DNA of 64,000 nt from positions 372,001 through 436,000 of the forward strand of contig CAKUMB010000001.1 of NCBI GenBank assembly GCA_934667475.1. The letters are read 5' to 3'. The notes beneath the pieces are model-generated. The model had not been told where the DNA came from. It searched no databases and worked only from the letters and a program-made list of their open reading frames with translations. A program made the translations under genes and the position numbers. Origin of the DNA: an uncultured Muribaculaceae bacterium (GTDB lineage Bacteria; Bacteroidota; Bacteroidia; Bacteroidales; Muribaculaceae). Of this stretch, positions 8,584-17,536 are shown piece after piece; positions within the stretch are counted from its first letter, which is position 1; each line of letters begins with the position of its first letter.

Positions 8584-10430
8584 TTGCCCTCCTTGATTTG
8601 TTTAACTGCATCTACAATCTCGTGTACGAGGAACGGCTGTCCCTCCACCTTGTTGACGCGCTTGATGTTGAGATTCGGGTTCTTGGCCTGCAGATAGTCG
8701 GCAAACTGGCCGCTGTTGAGCTCGGCCACAATCACTGTCTTGTAGCGGTTGAGCACCTCTTGGGTGTTGCGCGGCAGCGGGTTGATGTAGCGGAACTGGG
8801 CGAAGTCCACCTTCACGCCTGCGGCGTTGAGCTCTTCGTAGGCAGTGTAGATGTGGCCGTAGGTGCCGCCCCAGCCCACAAGCAGGGTGTCGGCCTGGCC
8901 GCCCTCGGCAGTCTTCACTTCAAGCTCGGGTATGTGGTTGGCCACGTTGGCCACCTTCTGGGCGCGCGCGGCCACCATCTTGGCGTGGTTGGCCGGGTCG
9001 TTGCTCAGCACGCCGGTGTTGTAGTCCTTCTCAAGGCCGCCCACGCGGTGCATCAGGCCGGGAGTGCCGGGAATTGCCCAGTAGCGCACGCCCTCGGCGT
9101 TGCGCATGTAGGGGGTCCAGCTGTCCTTCAGCTCTTCGGGCACGAAGTTGGGCTTTATTTCGGGGTAGTCTTCGTCGTCGGGTATGCGCCATGCCGACGA
9201 GCCGTTGGCGATGAACGCGTCGGTGAGCAGCACCACTGGCGTCATGTGCTCGATGGCGATGCGCGCTGCCTCAAATGCCATGTGGAAGCAGTCGGTGGGC
9301 GACAGTGCCGCAACCACCACCAGCGGGCTCTCGCCGCTGCGGCCGTAAAGGGCCTGCATCAGGTCGGTCTGCTCGGTCTTGGTGGGCAGTCCGGTCGACG
9401 GGCCGCCGCGCTGCACGTCGATGAGCACCAGCGGCAGCTCGGCCATCACGGCAAGGCCCAGAGCCTCGCTTTTGAGGGCCAGACCGGGGCCAGAGGTGCT
9501 GGTCACGGCCAGATTGCCGGCAAATGAGGCACCGATTGCCGAGCAGATGCCCGAAATCTCGTCCTCCATCTGGCAAGCCTTAACGCCCAGGTCGCGGCGC
9601 TTGGCCAGCTCGTGCAGAATGTCGGTGGCGGGAGTAATGGGGTAGCTGCCCAGGAACAGCGGGCGGTGGCTCTTTTCCGACGCCAGAATAAGGCCCCATG
9701 CGGTGGCCTTGTTGCCGTTCACGTCGGTGTAGCGGCCGGGACGCACGTTGTCGGTCTCGATGCGGTAGGTCGACACCGAGGCATGTATGTTGTGGCCGTA
9801 GTCAAATCCGCCTTGCACCACTTTGGCGTTGGCTTCATACACTGCCGGCTTTTTAGCAAATTTGTTCTTAAGGAATCGCAGTGCTCCGTCGAGGGGCAGG
9901 TTGAACAGCCAGCACACAAGGCCAAGGGCAAACATGTTGCGGCACTTCATTTGCGACTTGAAGTCCATTCCGCTGTCGGCCAGGGCTGCTTTCACCATCG
10001 ATGTCATGGGCACTTCCACCACCTGGGCGTCGAGGCCAATCTCCTTGTAGGGGTCATCGGTCTTGTAGAGGGCCTTGTCGAGGTCGGCTTTCTTAAATGA
10101 GTCGATGTCGACAAGCGCGACTCCGCCCTTGCGCAGGAATTTAGCGTTTTGCTTGAGCGCGGCCGGGTTCATCGACACCAGCACGTCGCACTCGTCACCT
10201 GGTGTGTGCACACCGCGGCCCACATGCACCTGGAAGCCCGACACGCCGTTGAGCGAGCCCTGGGGGGCGCGCACCTCGGCCGGGTAGTCGGGGAAGGTGG
10301 AAATTTGGTCGCCCAGCTCGGCCGAAACGTTCGAGAAGATGTTGCCGGCCAGCTGCATGCCATCACCGCTGTCGCCCGAGAAGCGCACCACAATGCTCTG
10401 ACGGGATTGTACTTTGGTTTTTTCTAACAT
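8580..10430 (-). CDS. korA: 2-oxoacid (2-oxoglutarate) : acceptor oxidoreductase subunit alpha (gamma-alpha fusion)
   Basis: 616 residues from the ATG at 10428-10430 (MLEKTKVQSRQSIVVRFSGD). A longer reading from an upstream TTG at 10460 is less likely. The N-terminal quarter is the gamma-like domain (SGDSGDGMQLAGNIFSNV, PDYPAEVRAPQG, VLVSMNPAALKQN). The alpha pyrimidine-binding domain follows (FLGSYPITPATDILHELAKR, CQMEDEISGICSAIGASFAG, TSTSGPGLALKSEALGLA), then a C-terminal transketolase-like domain (LLVGWGGTYGHI). This fused form is normal for KorA of Bacteroidetes and other groups. It is the first gene of the korAB pair, with its own promoter upstream. Confidence 0.92.
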   Translation of the reverse strand: MLEKTKVQSRQSIVVRFSGDSGDGMQLAGNIFSNVSAELGDQISTFPDYPAEVRAPQGSLNGVSGFQVHVGRGVHTPGDECDVLVSMNPAALKQNAKFLRKGGVALVDIDSFKKADLDKALYKTDDPYKEIGLDAQVVEVPMTSMVKAALADSGMDFKSQMKCRNMFALGLVCWLFNLPLDGALRFLKNKFAKKPAVYEANAKVVQGGFDYGHNIHASVSTYRIETDNVRPGRYTDVNGNKATAWGLILASEKSHRPLFLGSYPITPATDILHELAKRRDLGVKACQMEDEISGICSAIGASFAGNLAVTSTSGPGLALKSEALGLAVMAELPLVLIDVQRGGPSTGLPTKTEQTDLMQALYGRSGESPLVVVAALSPTDCFHMAFEAARIAIEHMTPVVLLTDAFIANGSSAWRIPDDEDYPEIKPNFVPEELKDSWTPYMRNAEGVRYWAIPGTPGLMHRVGGLEKDYNTGVLSNDPANHAKMVAARAQKVANVANHIPELEVKTAEGGQADTLLVGWGGTYGHIYTAYEELNAAGVKVDFAQFRYINPLPRNTQEVLNRYKTVIVAELNSGQFADYLQAKNPNLNIKRVNKVEGQPFLVHEIVDAVKQIKEGK

Positions 10431-10523
10431 GTCTTGATAGTATATCGTTTTTTGTTGCAATAAATAAAGAGTGAATTAGCTCTTTGTTTATAATTAATGT
10501 AAGTGTGGTCGCGTTGACCGCTA

Positions 10524-10554
10524 CAAAGTTACATAAAATGCAATTATATCAAAA
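10524..10554 (-). promoter_or_regulatory. korAB promoter
   Basis: On minus, TTTG (in a run of six T) precedes TAACTTTG with an 18-nt spacer. TAACTTTG occupies 10531 down to 10524, about 95 nt ahead of the korA ATG. Both boxes match the Bacteroidetes primary sigma-factor consensus. Confidence 0.65.
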
Positions 10555-10572
10555 AATATGGCCGTTAAACTT

Positions 10573-11925
10573 TTAATTATTCCTGTGTTGCCTGCGCAGG
10601 GCAGAATAAAAGCTGTGTGCAAACAGCACTCCGGCCATCAGCAGTGCCACCACAAAGCCGGCATATATGCCCGCAATGCCCCATCCCACGGTGAACGCCA
10701 GCACATACAGCAGCGGTATGCCCACGGCCACATAGCTCACAAAGGCTATGCGCATCACGGGCATCGACCGCCCTATGCCGCGCAGGGCGTTGGCAAAGGC
10801 CACCTGGGTGGCGTCGCCAAATTGGTAGGCCACCAGCAGCCACATTACTCCCAGGGCTATTGCCTGCACAGCGGGGTCGGGGGTGAATGCCGCCACTATC
10901 CACCGTCCTCCGGTCACAAATGTCACGCTGGCCGTGACAGCGCATGCCAGTATCAGCACATAGCCCACATGCGCCGCCGCGCGCACTCCGGCGGTATCGG
11001 CCGTGCCGCAGCAGTGCGCTATCTTTATCGAGGCGGCCGCCCCCACGGCGTAATACACCATAAAGCCTATGCTGCCCAGCATCACCAGCACCTGGTAGGC
11101 CGCCAGCGTGTCGGCCCCCAGCCTTGCCACCATCAGCGACGCCGCTGTGAACACGCCCGTCTCCATGCCCATCTGCATGGATATGGGCAGGCTCAGTCGC
11201 GCCACCTCCAGCATCTTGTTCCAACTGGTGCGGGCTTTCAGTGCCTGCCGCGTGGCGGCGCGGTGGCGGCGCGTCAGCAGCAGCGCGGTGGCAAATGCGG
11301 CGGCCATTGCCACGCGCGCTGCCAGAGTGCTGATGCCCGCGCCGTCGAGTCCCATCTCGGGTGCGCCCCACTTGCCATATATCAGCGCATAGTTGCCGGC
11401 AATGTTCATCACATTGCCCGCCGTCATTATCCACATTGCCAGGCTGGTGTGTCCCACTGCGTCGGCATATTGCCGCAGCACGTTGATTAGTGCCAGTGGC
11501 ACCATCGACCACAGCACTATCACGTAGTAGCTGCGCACCAGCGGCAGCAGCTCGGCGGGCATGCCCAGCCGGTGCAGGTTGTAGTAGAGCGCCGTCCACG
11601 CCGCCAGCAGCAGTGCGGCATAGGCCGCGTTGGCCGCCACCGCATTTCGCAGCATGGCGCCCACGCCGCGCGTGTCGCCGCGTGCGTGCAGTGGACCTAT
11701 GAGCGGCGTTATGCCGTAGGAGAACCCCAGCGTCATAAGTATCATCAGGTTGAACACATTGTTCACCAGCGATGCCGCCGCCAGGGCCTGTGTCGAATAT
11801 CGGCCCACCATTATGGTGTCGGCATATCCAGTGATGATGGCGCCAAGCTGTGCGGCCACAATGGGGCCGGCCAGCTTCAGAATCTGCACATAGTGTTGCT
11901 TGTATTTGGATGCGTAGTGCTGCAT
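10573..11925 (-). CDS. MATE family multidrug/metabolite efflux transporter
   Basis: 450 residues from ATG 11923-11925 (MQHYASKYKQHYVQILKLAG). An upstream in-frame ATG adds a Pro/His-rich leader that looks non-coding. The protein is hydrophobic with about 12 membrane segments. Typical MATE features are visible: GPIVAAQLGAIITGYADTIMVGRYSTQALAAASL in the first helices, the repeat-like GMETGVFTAASLMVARLGAD, then YYAVGAAASIKIAHCCG at the start of the second half. MatE proteins are inner-membrane antiporters that export cationic drugs or metabolites with Na+ or H+. The substrate is unknown. It is transcribed alone; a 9-bp inverted repeat upstream (11995-12043) is a possible operator. Confidence 0.9.
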   Translation of the reverse strand: MQHYASKYKQHYVQILKLAGPIVAAQLGAIITGYADTIMVGRYSTQALAAASLVNNVFNLMILMTLGFSYGITPLIGPLHARGDTRGVGAMLRNAVAANAAYAALLLAAWTALYYNLHRLGMPAELLPLVRSYYVIVLWSMVPLALINVLRQYADAVGHTSLAMWIMTAGNVMNIAGNYALIYGKWGAPEMGLDGAGISTLAARVAMAAAFATALLLTRRHRAATRQALKARTSWNKMLEVARLSLPISMQMGMETGVFTAASLMVARLGADTLAAYQVLVMLGSIGFMVYYAVGAAASIKIAHCCGTADTAGVRAAAHVGYVLILACAVTASVTFVTGGRWIVAAFTPDPAVQAIALGVMWLLVAYQFGDATQVAFANALRGIGRSMPVMRIAFVSYVAVGIPLLYVLAFTVGWGIAGIYAGFVVALLMAGVLFAHSFYSALRRQHRNN

Positions 11926-11994
11926 GTGGGGTGGGGTGGAGGGTGTGTGTGGTGATTGTGTGTGATGTGCCCGGCTGGGCCGTGGCAAAAAAAT

Positions 11995-12043
11995 GTGCGC
12001 ACCTCCATGCCGTGCCGGTTGGCGGCTGTAGCGGGGTGCGCAC
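11995..12043. repeat. Inverted repeat upstream of the MATE gene
   Basis: GTGCGCACC (11995-12003) and GGTGCGCAC (12035-12043) are perfect complements, and GTGCGCAC is itself palindromic. They lie about 70-120 nt before the MATE start and after the adk terminator. A pair of identical palindromic octamers about 40 bp apart is a plausible operator for a local repressor. No regulator gene is adjacent, so this is inference. Confidence 0.4.
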
Positions 12044-12078
12044 TATGGAATCATTTAATCGTCGTTGGTCGTCCAAGG

Positions 12079-12098
12079 AAAAAAACGGCCTCGGCCGT
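12079..12098 (-). terminator. Terminator of hpt-adk
   Basis: On minus the short palindrome ACGGCCGAGGCCGT (12098 to 12085) is followed directly by seven T, starting five bases after the adk stop codon. Confidence 0.75.
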
Positions 12099-12102
12099 GC
12101 GG

Positions 12103-12681
12103 TTAAAGCACTGCGTCGACGGCGGCCTTGATGTCGGCGAAGATGCCGTCGATCGAGCCTGTGCCCTTTATTGCCTTGTAGAGGCCCTTCTGCTTGTAGA
12201 AGTCTTGCAGGGGCGAAGTCTGGCTGTGGTACACCTGCAGGCGGCCCTTGATGGTCTCAAGGTTGTCGTCGCTGCGGCCGCTCTCCTTGCCGCGCTTAAT
12301 GAGGCGCTCCACCAGCTCGTCTTCGGGCACTTCGAGGCCCACCACTGCGCTCACGCCTGTGTTGCGCTCTTTGAGCATCTTCTCAAGAGCCTCAGCCTGG
12401 GCAATTGTGCGGGGAAAACCATCGAAAATCACGCCCTTGCTGGCCTTGTCGGCATTGTCGTCGAGCACCGATGCCAGAATGCCGATCATCAGCTCGTCGG
12501 GAATGAGCTGGCCCTTGTCAATGTAGGCTTTTGCGGTTGTGCCCAGTTCGGTGCCGCGCTTAATGTGGTCGCGCAGCACGTCGCCGGTTGAGATGTGAAA
12601 CAGACCATAGGTCTTAATCAGATTGTCGCTCTGAGTTCCTTTGCCCGAACCGGGAGCGCCGAAAATAACGATGTTAAGCAT
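12103..12681 (-). CDS. adk: Adenylate kinase
   Basis: 192 residues; catalyses AMP + ATP to 2 ADP in the cytoplasm. The P-loop GAPGSGKGTQ is at residues 8-17. The AMP-binding stretch (LFHISTGDVLRDHI), the family signature region (GVIFDGFPRTIAQAEALE) and the LID arginines (RLIKRGKESGRSDD) are present. The LID is the short form without the zinc cysteines, which fits the 190-residue class found in Bacteroidetes. It follows hpt on the same strand after about 165 nt and probably shares its transcript. A terminator follows immediately. Confidence 0.97.
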   Translation of the reverse strand: MLNIVIFGAPGSGKGTQSDNLIKTYGLFHISTGDVLRDHIKRGTELGTTAKAYIDKGQLIPDELMIGILASVLDDNADKASKGVIFDGFPRTIAQAEALEKMLKERNTGVSAVVGLEVPEDELVERLIKRGKESGRSDDNLETIKGRLQVYHSQTSPLQDFYKQKGLYKAIKGTGSIDGIFADIKAAVDAVL

Positions 12682-12846
12682 TGTTTTCTAATCGTTTTTT
12701 AATCTGTGAAATGTGAATATCGTTGATAATAATTTTTTTGTGTCGTCGTTGTGAGGGACCAGTGCGCGCACACCCGCTCTGCGGCCCGGCGCCTTGGCCG
12801 GCCGCGCCTCGCGCGCCGCAGTGGCGGCTTAAGGCAGAGTGGGGCG
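12682..12846. other. GC-rich spacer between hpt and adk
   Basis: 165 nt with an imperfect GC-rich stem-loop (CTCTGC near 12830 with GCAGAG near 12778, enclosing runs of CGGCGCGCG type). No T-tract follows on minus, so it does not look like a normal intrinsic terminator. No gene is seen. Confidence 0.4.
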
Positions 12847-13392
12847 TCAGTGCTGCTCCTTCAGCACATATATGTCCTCAAGGTCGCGGGCCTGGCCGTC
12901 GAGGTCGAGGCCGTAGCCTATTATGAACTTCGAGGGAATCTCAAAGCCCACATATTCCGGAGCCTTGCCGGCCTTGAGCGATGCGGGCTTGTAGAGCAGC
13001 GTGGCCATTTTCACCGCCTTGGGCTTGCGCTCGGCCAGCTGGGCGCGCAGCTTCTCGGCCGTGACGCCAGTGTCCACGATGTCTTCGATAATAATCACCG
13101 TGCGGCCCTCGATGTCCTCGCTCAGACCCATTATCTGCTTCACTTTGCCCGTCGACGACGTGCCCTCATACGACTTGAAGCGTATAAACGTGATTTCACT
13201 CTCGTGCATGTTGCATGCGCGAAACAAGTCGGCCGCAAACACAAATGCGCCGTTGAGCACGCACAGAAACAGCGGGTTTTCACCAGCGCAGTCGCGCCTA
13301 ATCTCCTCGGCCACGCGCTGCACCTGCTTTGCAATCTCCTCTTTTCTGAGGTATGGTTCAAAGGTCATTCCTTTGATAGTCACTTCTTCCAT
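12847..13392 (-). CDS. hpt: Hypoxanthine phosphoribosyltransferase
   Basis: 181 residues; purine salvage enzyme joining hypoxanthine (and usually guanine) to PRPP. The PRPP-binding loop is clear: VIIIEDIVDTGVTAEKL. LFLCVLNGAFVFAADLFRAC and ITFIRFKSYEGTSSTGKV correspond to the conserved N-terminal strand and flexible active-site loop, and YVGFEIPSKFIIGYGLDLDG to the purine-binding end. Length is usual. It is placed ahead of adk in a nucleotide-metabolism pair, with a good promoter just upstream. Confidence 0.95.
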   Translation of the reverse strand: MEEVTIKGMTFEPYLRKEEIAKQVQRVAEEIRRDCAGENPLFLCVLNGAFVFAADLFRACNMHESEITFIRFKSYEGTSSTGKVKQIMGLSEDIEGRTVIIIEDIVDTGVTAEKLRAQLAERKPKAVKMATLLYKPASLKAGKAPEYVGFEIPSKFIIGYGLDLDGQARDLEDIYVLKEQH

Positions 13393-13418
13393 ATTAACGT
13401 TTAGGAATATATTGACTG

Positions 13419-13450
13419 CAAAATTAGCAAAGATTCACAACCCCGCCAAA
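13419..13450 (-). promoter_or_regulatory. hpt promoter
   Basis: On minus, TTTG then a 20-nt spacer then TAATTTTG (13426 to 13419), ending 26 nt before the hpt ATG. Both boxes and the spacing fit the Bacteroidetes consensus. Confidence 0.65.
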
Positions 13451-13493
13451 CAAAACCCCCACTATTTGCCTGTCATCTTGCCCGACTGCCGAA

Positions 13494-14063
13494 CTACAGC
13501 TCATCGAGTTGCTGCATATCGTTCCTTAGCGAATTATAAGTGTCGTAATAGTCAATGTGAATATTGTAGTTGTATGGTTGGTTAATCCAGTCTTCGGCGT
13601 CTTTTGATAGGTATAAATCAATTCTGCCATAAGTTTCGGTGTCGGTGCCGTCTGCATCGGGCATGAATGTCACCGCTTCGCCGTAATCATCCGATTGGGT
13701 GTTGACAACATCGTATTTAATCGACAGCAAACCTTTGATTTGCTGAAGTTTCTGATTGGCAATGTCGTTTGTTAGCCCGTTGATTACGGCTTTTACTCGA
13801 TATACGATTTTGGTCTTTGTGTTGTAGTATACGAATATGGTGGCTTTATTTCCTACCATATTTCCCTTGAAGGCTCTTGTGCCCGATGATATGTATGAGC
13901 TGGTCCTCTTGTCGTATGTGCAACCTTTGGCGGTCAGTTTGGCTTGGAATTGCGTGATGGTGCCATTTATGGGGATGCCCATAAATTTCATGTGGCTGAC
14001 AGATTGTGAAAATGCTGCGGCCGTAATGGCAAGGAATAAGATTAAAGTGAGTATCTTCTTCAT
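13494..14063 (-). CDS. Small secreted protein of unknown function
   Basis: 189 residues with a clear signal peptide (MKKILTLILFLAITAAAFSQ). The mature part begins SVSHMKFMGIPINGTITQFQ, a motif I associate with uncharacterised Bacteroidetes secreted proteins. It is rich in Tyr, Asn and Asp, ending in a Y/N/D-rich stretch (INQPYNYNIHIDYYDTYNSL). No catalytic motif is recognised. The gene is visibly more AT-rich than its neighbours, which may mean later acquisition. A TATCTTTG box lies about 30 nt upstream with a TTTG 17 nt before it. It appears monocistronic. Confidence 0.75.
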   Translation of the reverse strand: MKKILTLILFLAITAAAFSQSVSHMKFMGIPINGTITQFQAKLTAKGCTYDKRTSSYISSGTRAFKGNMVGNKATIFVYYNTKTKIVYRVKAVINGLTNDIANQKLQQIKGLLSIKYDVVNTQSDDYGEAVTFMPDADGTDTETYGRIDLYLSKDAEDWINQPYNYNIHIDYYDTYNSLRNDMQQLDEL

Positions 14064-14093
14064 ATGGCTGTTATTGATTTATGTTATGCATCG

Positions 14094-14122
14094 CAAAGAT
14101 AGCAAAATTTGTACAGACCAAA
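14094..14122 (-). promoter_or_regulatory. Promoter of the small secreted protein gene
   Basis: On minus, TTTG, a 17-nt spacer and TATCTTTG (14101 to 14094). The spacer is slightly short for the consensus. Confidence 0.45.
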
Positions 14123-14230
14123 TCTGCAGTAAGTCGTTTTTTTGCTGACACACAAAAAAAGTGTGATTGGATTTCTTTATGCCTTTTTTGTTTAATGTAG
14201 CTGAGGAGCGAAATTTTGCGGGGGTTGCTA

Positions 14231-14260
14231 TTGCGGTGTTGGCGGCTTTGACTATCTTTG
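14231..14260 (+). promoter_or_regulatory. Promoter of the TPR/outer-membrane barrel pair
   Basis: TTG at 14231, 19-nt spacer, TATCTTTG at 14253-14260. This leaves a 5' leader of about 120 nt before the TPR gene at 14386. Confidence 0.5.
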
Positions 14261-14385
14261 TATTTTAGTAATGTGGCGCAGTGGCGCCTATCACGCTTGA
14301 GTGCGTGTGCTTTTTTTGTTAACCGGGCGGTGAGCGGCATGCGGCCGCGGCGCGCCATTTTTTTCATGCATCGACTTGACAAATT

Positions 14386-17300
14386 ATGAAAAAGAAACAT
14401 CGTTTAATAGTGTGGACTTGTGTGGCCGTGCCCGCCCTGATGGCGGCGCAGCCGCAAGTGGCCGGCAGCGGAGCCGAGGGCTGCCTGAGCCGTGGCAAAC
14501 TGCTGTATGAAAGCCGCAACTATGCCGGCGCCATCGACCAACTGCAACGCGTGGCCACCATGCCCCACGAGGCGTGGGTGGGCGAGCAGGCCGACTATTA
14601 CCGTGCCCTTAGCGAGTTTGAGCGCGGCAAGACGTCGAGCCTCAAGGCTCTGCAAGACTTCATCGACACCTATCCCACTTCGCCGCTGGCCGTGAAGGCA
14701 CAGGAGCGCATTGGCAGCTTCTACTTCTACCGCGCCGACTATGCCAACGCCCTGGCGGCCTATGCCGGGGTGCGCGCAGGCGCGCTCAACGACGACTCCG
14801 ACGAAGACATCGCCTACCGCGAGGCATACTGCCACCTGCAACTGGAGCAGTGGCAGCAGGCCGAGGCCCTCTACAACCGCCTCTCGGCCACCAAGCGCTA
14901 TGCTCAGGCGTCGCAGTTCTACCACGCCTACATCGCCTATGCGCAGGGCGACTACAACACCGCCTACCGCAAGTTCAGCGAGATAAACCGCGCTGGCGAG
15001 CTGGGCTACCAGGCGCAATACTACATTTGTCAAATTGAATACACGCGCAAGCGCTACGACCGCGTGATTGAGCTGGGGCGCAGCCTGCTGAGCGATGAGG
15101 CCAACGACTACTTTGCCCCCGAGCTCAACCGCCTTGTGGGCGAGAGCATGTATCAGCAGGGCGACGACGCCCAGGCGCAGACCTACCTCAAAAAGTATAT
15201 GTCCACCACCGAAGACCCAATAGTGCGCACCGCCGCCTATGCCATGGGCGTGATTGACTTCCGCAGCGGCAACTGGAACGGCACTGTGGACAACATGAAC
15301 CATGTGACCTCGGAGCAGGACGCGCTGGCCCAAAGCGCCTATCTCTACATTGGCCAGTGCCAGCTGAAGAGCGGCCAAACCACCTCGGCTGCAATGGCGT
15401 TTGAGAAGGCGGCCGGCATGAACTACGACCGCTCGGTGCGCGAAACGGCGTTCTACAACTACGCCATCAGTCAGAACAAGGGTGGCCGCACGCCATTCGA
15501 CCGCTCAATCGACATGTTTGAGCAGTTCCTCAATGAATATCCCAACTCCAAATATGCCTCGCAGGTGGAGGGCTACCTCATCGATGCATACATGAATGCC
15601 AGCGACTACGACAAGGCACTGGCCAGCATCAGCCACATAAAGCATCCCAGCGCCAAGGTGCTCAAGGCCAAGCAGACGGTGCTCTACAACCTGGGCGTGC
15701 AGGAACTGAAGAACGACAACACGCAGCGCGCCGCCAGCCTGCTGAAGCAGGCCATTGCGGTGGGCAACTACGACCGCTCGATAGTGAACGAGAGCAAGCT
15801 GTGGCTGGCCGAGGCCCAGTATCGCAGCGGCAACTACAGCGAGGCGGCCACCAACCAGCTGGCCTATGTCAATTCGGTGCATAAGACCGACAGCAACTAT
15901 GGCCTGGCGCAATACAACCTGGGCTACTCGCTGTTTCAGCAGCGCCGCTACGATGCCGCCAAGAAGGCGTTTCAGAATGCCATCGACAGCCGCACGCTCG
16001 ACAAGGGCTTGCTGGCCGACGCCTACAACCGCATAGGCGACACGCAGTACTACACGGGCGACTACACCGCTGCCGAGCAAAGCTATTCGCAGTCGGCGGG
16101 CAGCAGTCAGCAGGGCTCCACCGACTATGCCCTCTACCAGAAGGCCATGATGGCCGGCCTCAACAAGCAATACCAGTCGAAGGCCGACCAACTCGAGGAC
16201 TTGCTGCGCAAGCACCCTGAGAGCAGCGTGGCCCCGGCCGCCATGCTTGAGCGCGGCAACGCCCTGGCCACTCTGGGTAAGACCAAGGAGGCCACCAGCG
16301 CCTATGCGCAACTCACCACTAAATATCCACATACGGCCGAGGCACGCAAGGCCATGCTGCAAACGGCCATCGTGAGCAAGAATGCCAGCGACACCGAGGG
16401 CGCCATCCGAGCCTACAAGCAGGTGATAAGCAAATATCCCACCAGCACCGAGGCCCAGGCAGCAGCCGAAGATTTGAAACTGATATATGCCGACCGCGGC
16501 CAGCTGCGCCAGTTCGGTGAATTCCTGAGCTGTGTGCCCGGCGCACCGTCGCTCGATGTGAGCGAGGTCGACCGCCTCACGTTTGAGTCGGCCGAGAAAG
16601 ACGCTCTGGCCAGCAAGCCGAGCATTGCCAAGATGCAGGCCTACATCTCCAACAATCCTGATGGAGCCTACACTGCCAAGGCATACTACTATATAGGCCG
16701 CTATCAGGCTGAGCACGGCAACACCGCCGCCGCGCTGCAAAACATCGACCGCGCTCTGCAGGCTGGCAGCGATGCCTCGTTTGCCGAAGACGCACTGTCG
16801 ATTAAGAGCGAAATCCTCGCCAACTCGGGCCGCAGCAAGGAGGCCATTGAGACTCTTAAGCAACTCGAGGCCAAGGCATCGAGCGGCGACAGCCGCATCA
16901 CCGCCCAACTGGGGCTGATGAGGGCCTACAGCAAGGCCTCAAACTGGAAGGAGACCGCGCGCTATGCCGGATTGCTGCTGTCCACCAGCGGTCTCACGGC
17001 CGATGAGGAGCGCGAGGCCACACTGAGCCGCGCCATTGCCAACTCGCATATGGGCAACGGCACTCAGGCCCAGACCGACCTCAAGCGTCTGGCGGCCGAT
17101 GTGCAGACCGAGCAGGGCGCACAGGCCGCCGTCGAGCTGGCCCGCCTGCAGTATGCCTCCAAGAGCTACAAGGCCGCCGAGAAGACGCTCAACTCGCTCA
17201 TCGATGCCGGCACGCCCCACTACTACTGGCTGGGCCAGGGATTTATCTTGCTCAGCGACATCTACAACGCCCAGGGTAAGACGTTTGAGGCCTGTGAATA

Positions 17301-17481
17301 TCTCGAAAGCCTCAAGGCCAACTATCCCGGCAAGGACAAGGAGACGCTCAACGCCATCGAGCTGAGGCTCAACAAGTGGAAGCGCAATGGCAAGGCAGCC
17401 TCGCAAAAGGCCGCCACGTCGAAGCAGAGCAAAAAGGGCCGCAACCAAAGCGCCGACAACAAGAGCACCAAGCAGCGCTGA
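14386..17481 (+). CDS. Exported tetratricopeptide-repeat protein, 1031 residues
   Basis: An N-terminal export signal (MKKKHRLIVWTCVAVPALMA) is followed by TPR-type helical hairpins across almost the whole length. Examples are GKLLYESRNYAGAIDQLQRV, SPLAVKAQERIGSFYFYRADYANAL, AQYNLGYSLFQQRRYDAAKKAFQNAI, AYNRIGDTQYYTGDYTAAEQSYSQS and AKAYYYIGRYQAEHGNTAAALQNIDRAL. The C-terminus is a basic, Lys/Ser/Gln-rich tail. No catalytic motif is seen. It should be a periplasmic or outer-membrane-associated scaffold. It is 55 nt upstream of an outer-membrane barrel gene on the same strand, so the two products probably act together, but the task is unknown. Confidence 0.85.
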   Translation: MKKKHRLIVWTCVAVPALMAAQPQVAGSGAEGCLSRGKLLYESRNYAGAIDQLQRVATMPHEAWVGEQADYYRALSEFERGKTSSLKALQDFIDTYPTSPLAVKAQERIGSFYFYRADYANALAAYAGVRAGALNDDSDEDIAYREAYCHLQLEQWQQAEALYNRLSATKRYAQASQFYHAYIAYAQGDYNTAYRKFSEINRAGELGYQAQYYICQIEYTRKRYDRVIELGRSLLSDEANDYFAPELNRLVGESMYQQGDDAQAQTYLKKYMSTTEDPIVRTAAYAMGVIDFRSGNWNGTVDNMNHVTSEQDALAQSAYLYIGQCQLKSGQTTSAAMAFEKAAGMNYDRSVRETAFYNYAISQNKGGRTPFDRSIDMFEQFLNEYPNSKYASQVEGYLIDAYMNASDYDKALASISHIKHPSAKVLKAKQTVLYNLGVQELKNDNTQRAASLLKQAIAVGNYDRSIVNESKLWLAEAQYRSGNYSEAATNQLAYVNSVHKTDSNYGLAQYNLGYSLFQQRRYDAAKKAFQNAIDSRTLDKGLLADAYNRIGDTQYYTGDYTAAEQSYSQSAGSSQQGSTDYALYQKAMMAGLNKQYQSKADQLEDLLRKHPESSVAPAAMLERGNALATLGKTKEATSAYAQLTTKYPHTAEARKAMLQTAIVSKNASDTEGAIRAYKQVISKYPTSTEAQAAAEDLKLIYADRGQLRQFGEFLSCVPGAPSLDVSEVDRLTFESAEKDALASKPSIAKMQAYISNNPDGAYTAKAYYYIGRYQAEHGNTAAALQNIDRALQAGSDASFAEDALSIKSEILANSGRSKEAIETLKQLEAKASSGDSRITAQLGLMRAYSKASNWKETARYAGLLLSTSGLTADEEREATLSRAIANSHMGNGTQAQTDLKRLAADVQTEQGAQAAVELARLQYASKSYKAAEKTLNSLIDAGTPHYYWLGQGFILLSDIYNAQGKTFEACEYLESLKANYPGKDKETLNAIELRLNKWKRNGKAASQKAATSKQSKKGRNQSADNKSTKQR

Positions 17482-17536
17482 CCACAATGGATTATCAACT
17501 CACACTCACATAATATATTAAAGAGAATTCCGCAAT

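Noticed and set aside
10577..12076. A 499-codon minus-strand frame overlapping the MATE gene
   Set aside because: Shifted frame of the transporter; Arg/Gly/His-rich without membrane segments, while the other frame has clear MATE helices.
14404..16908. Long minus-strand frames opposite the TPR gene
   Set aside because: Antisense shadows of a GC-rich gene with TPR repeats; no start region, motif or conserved neighbour supports them.
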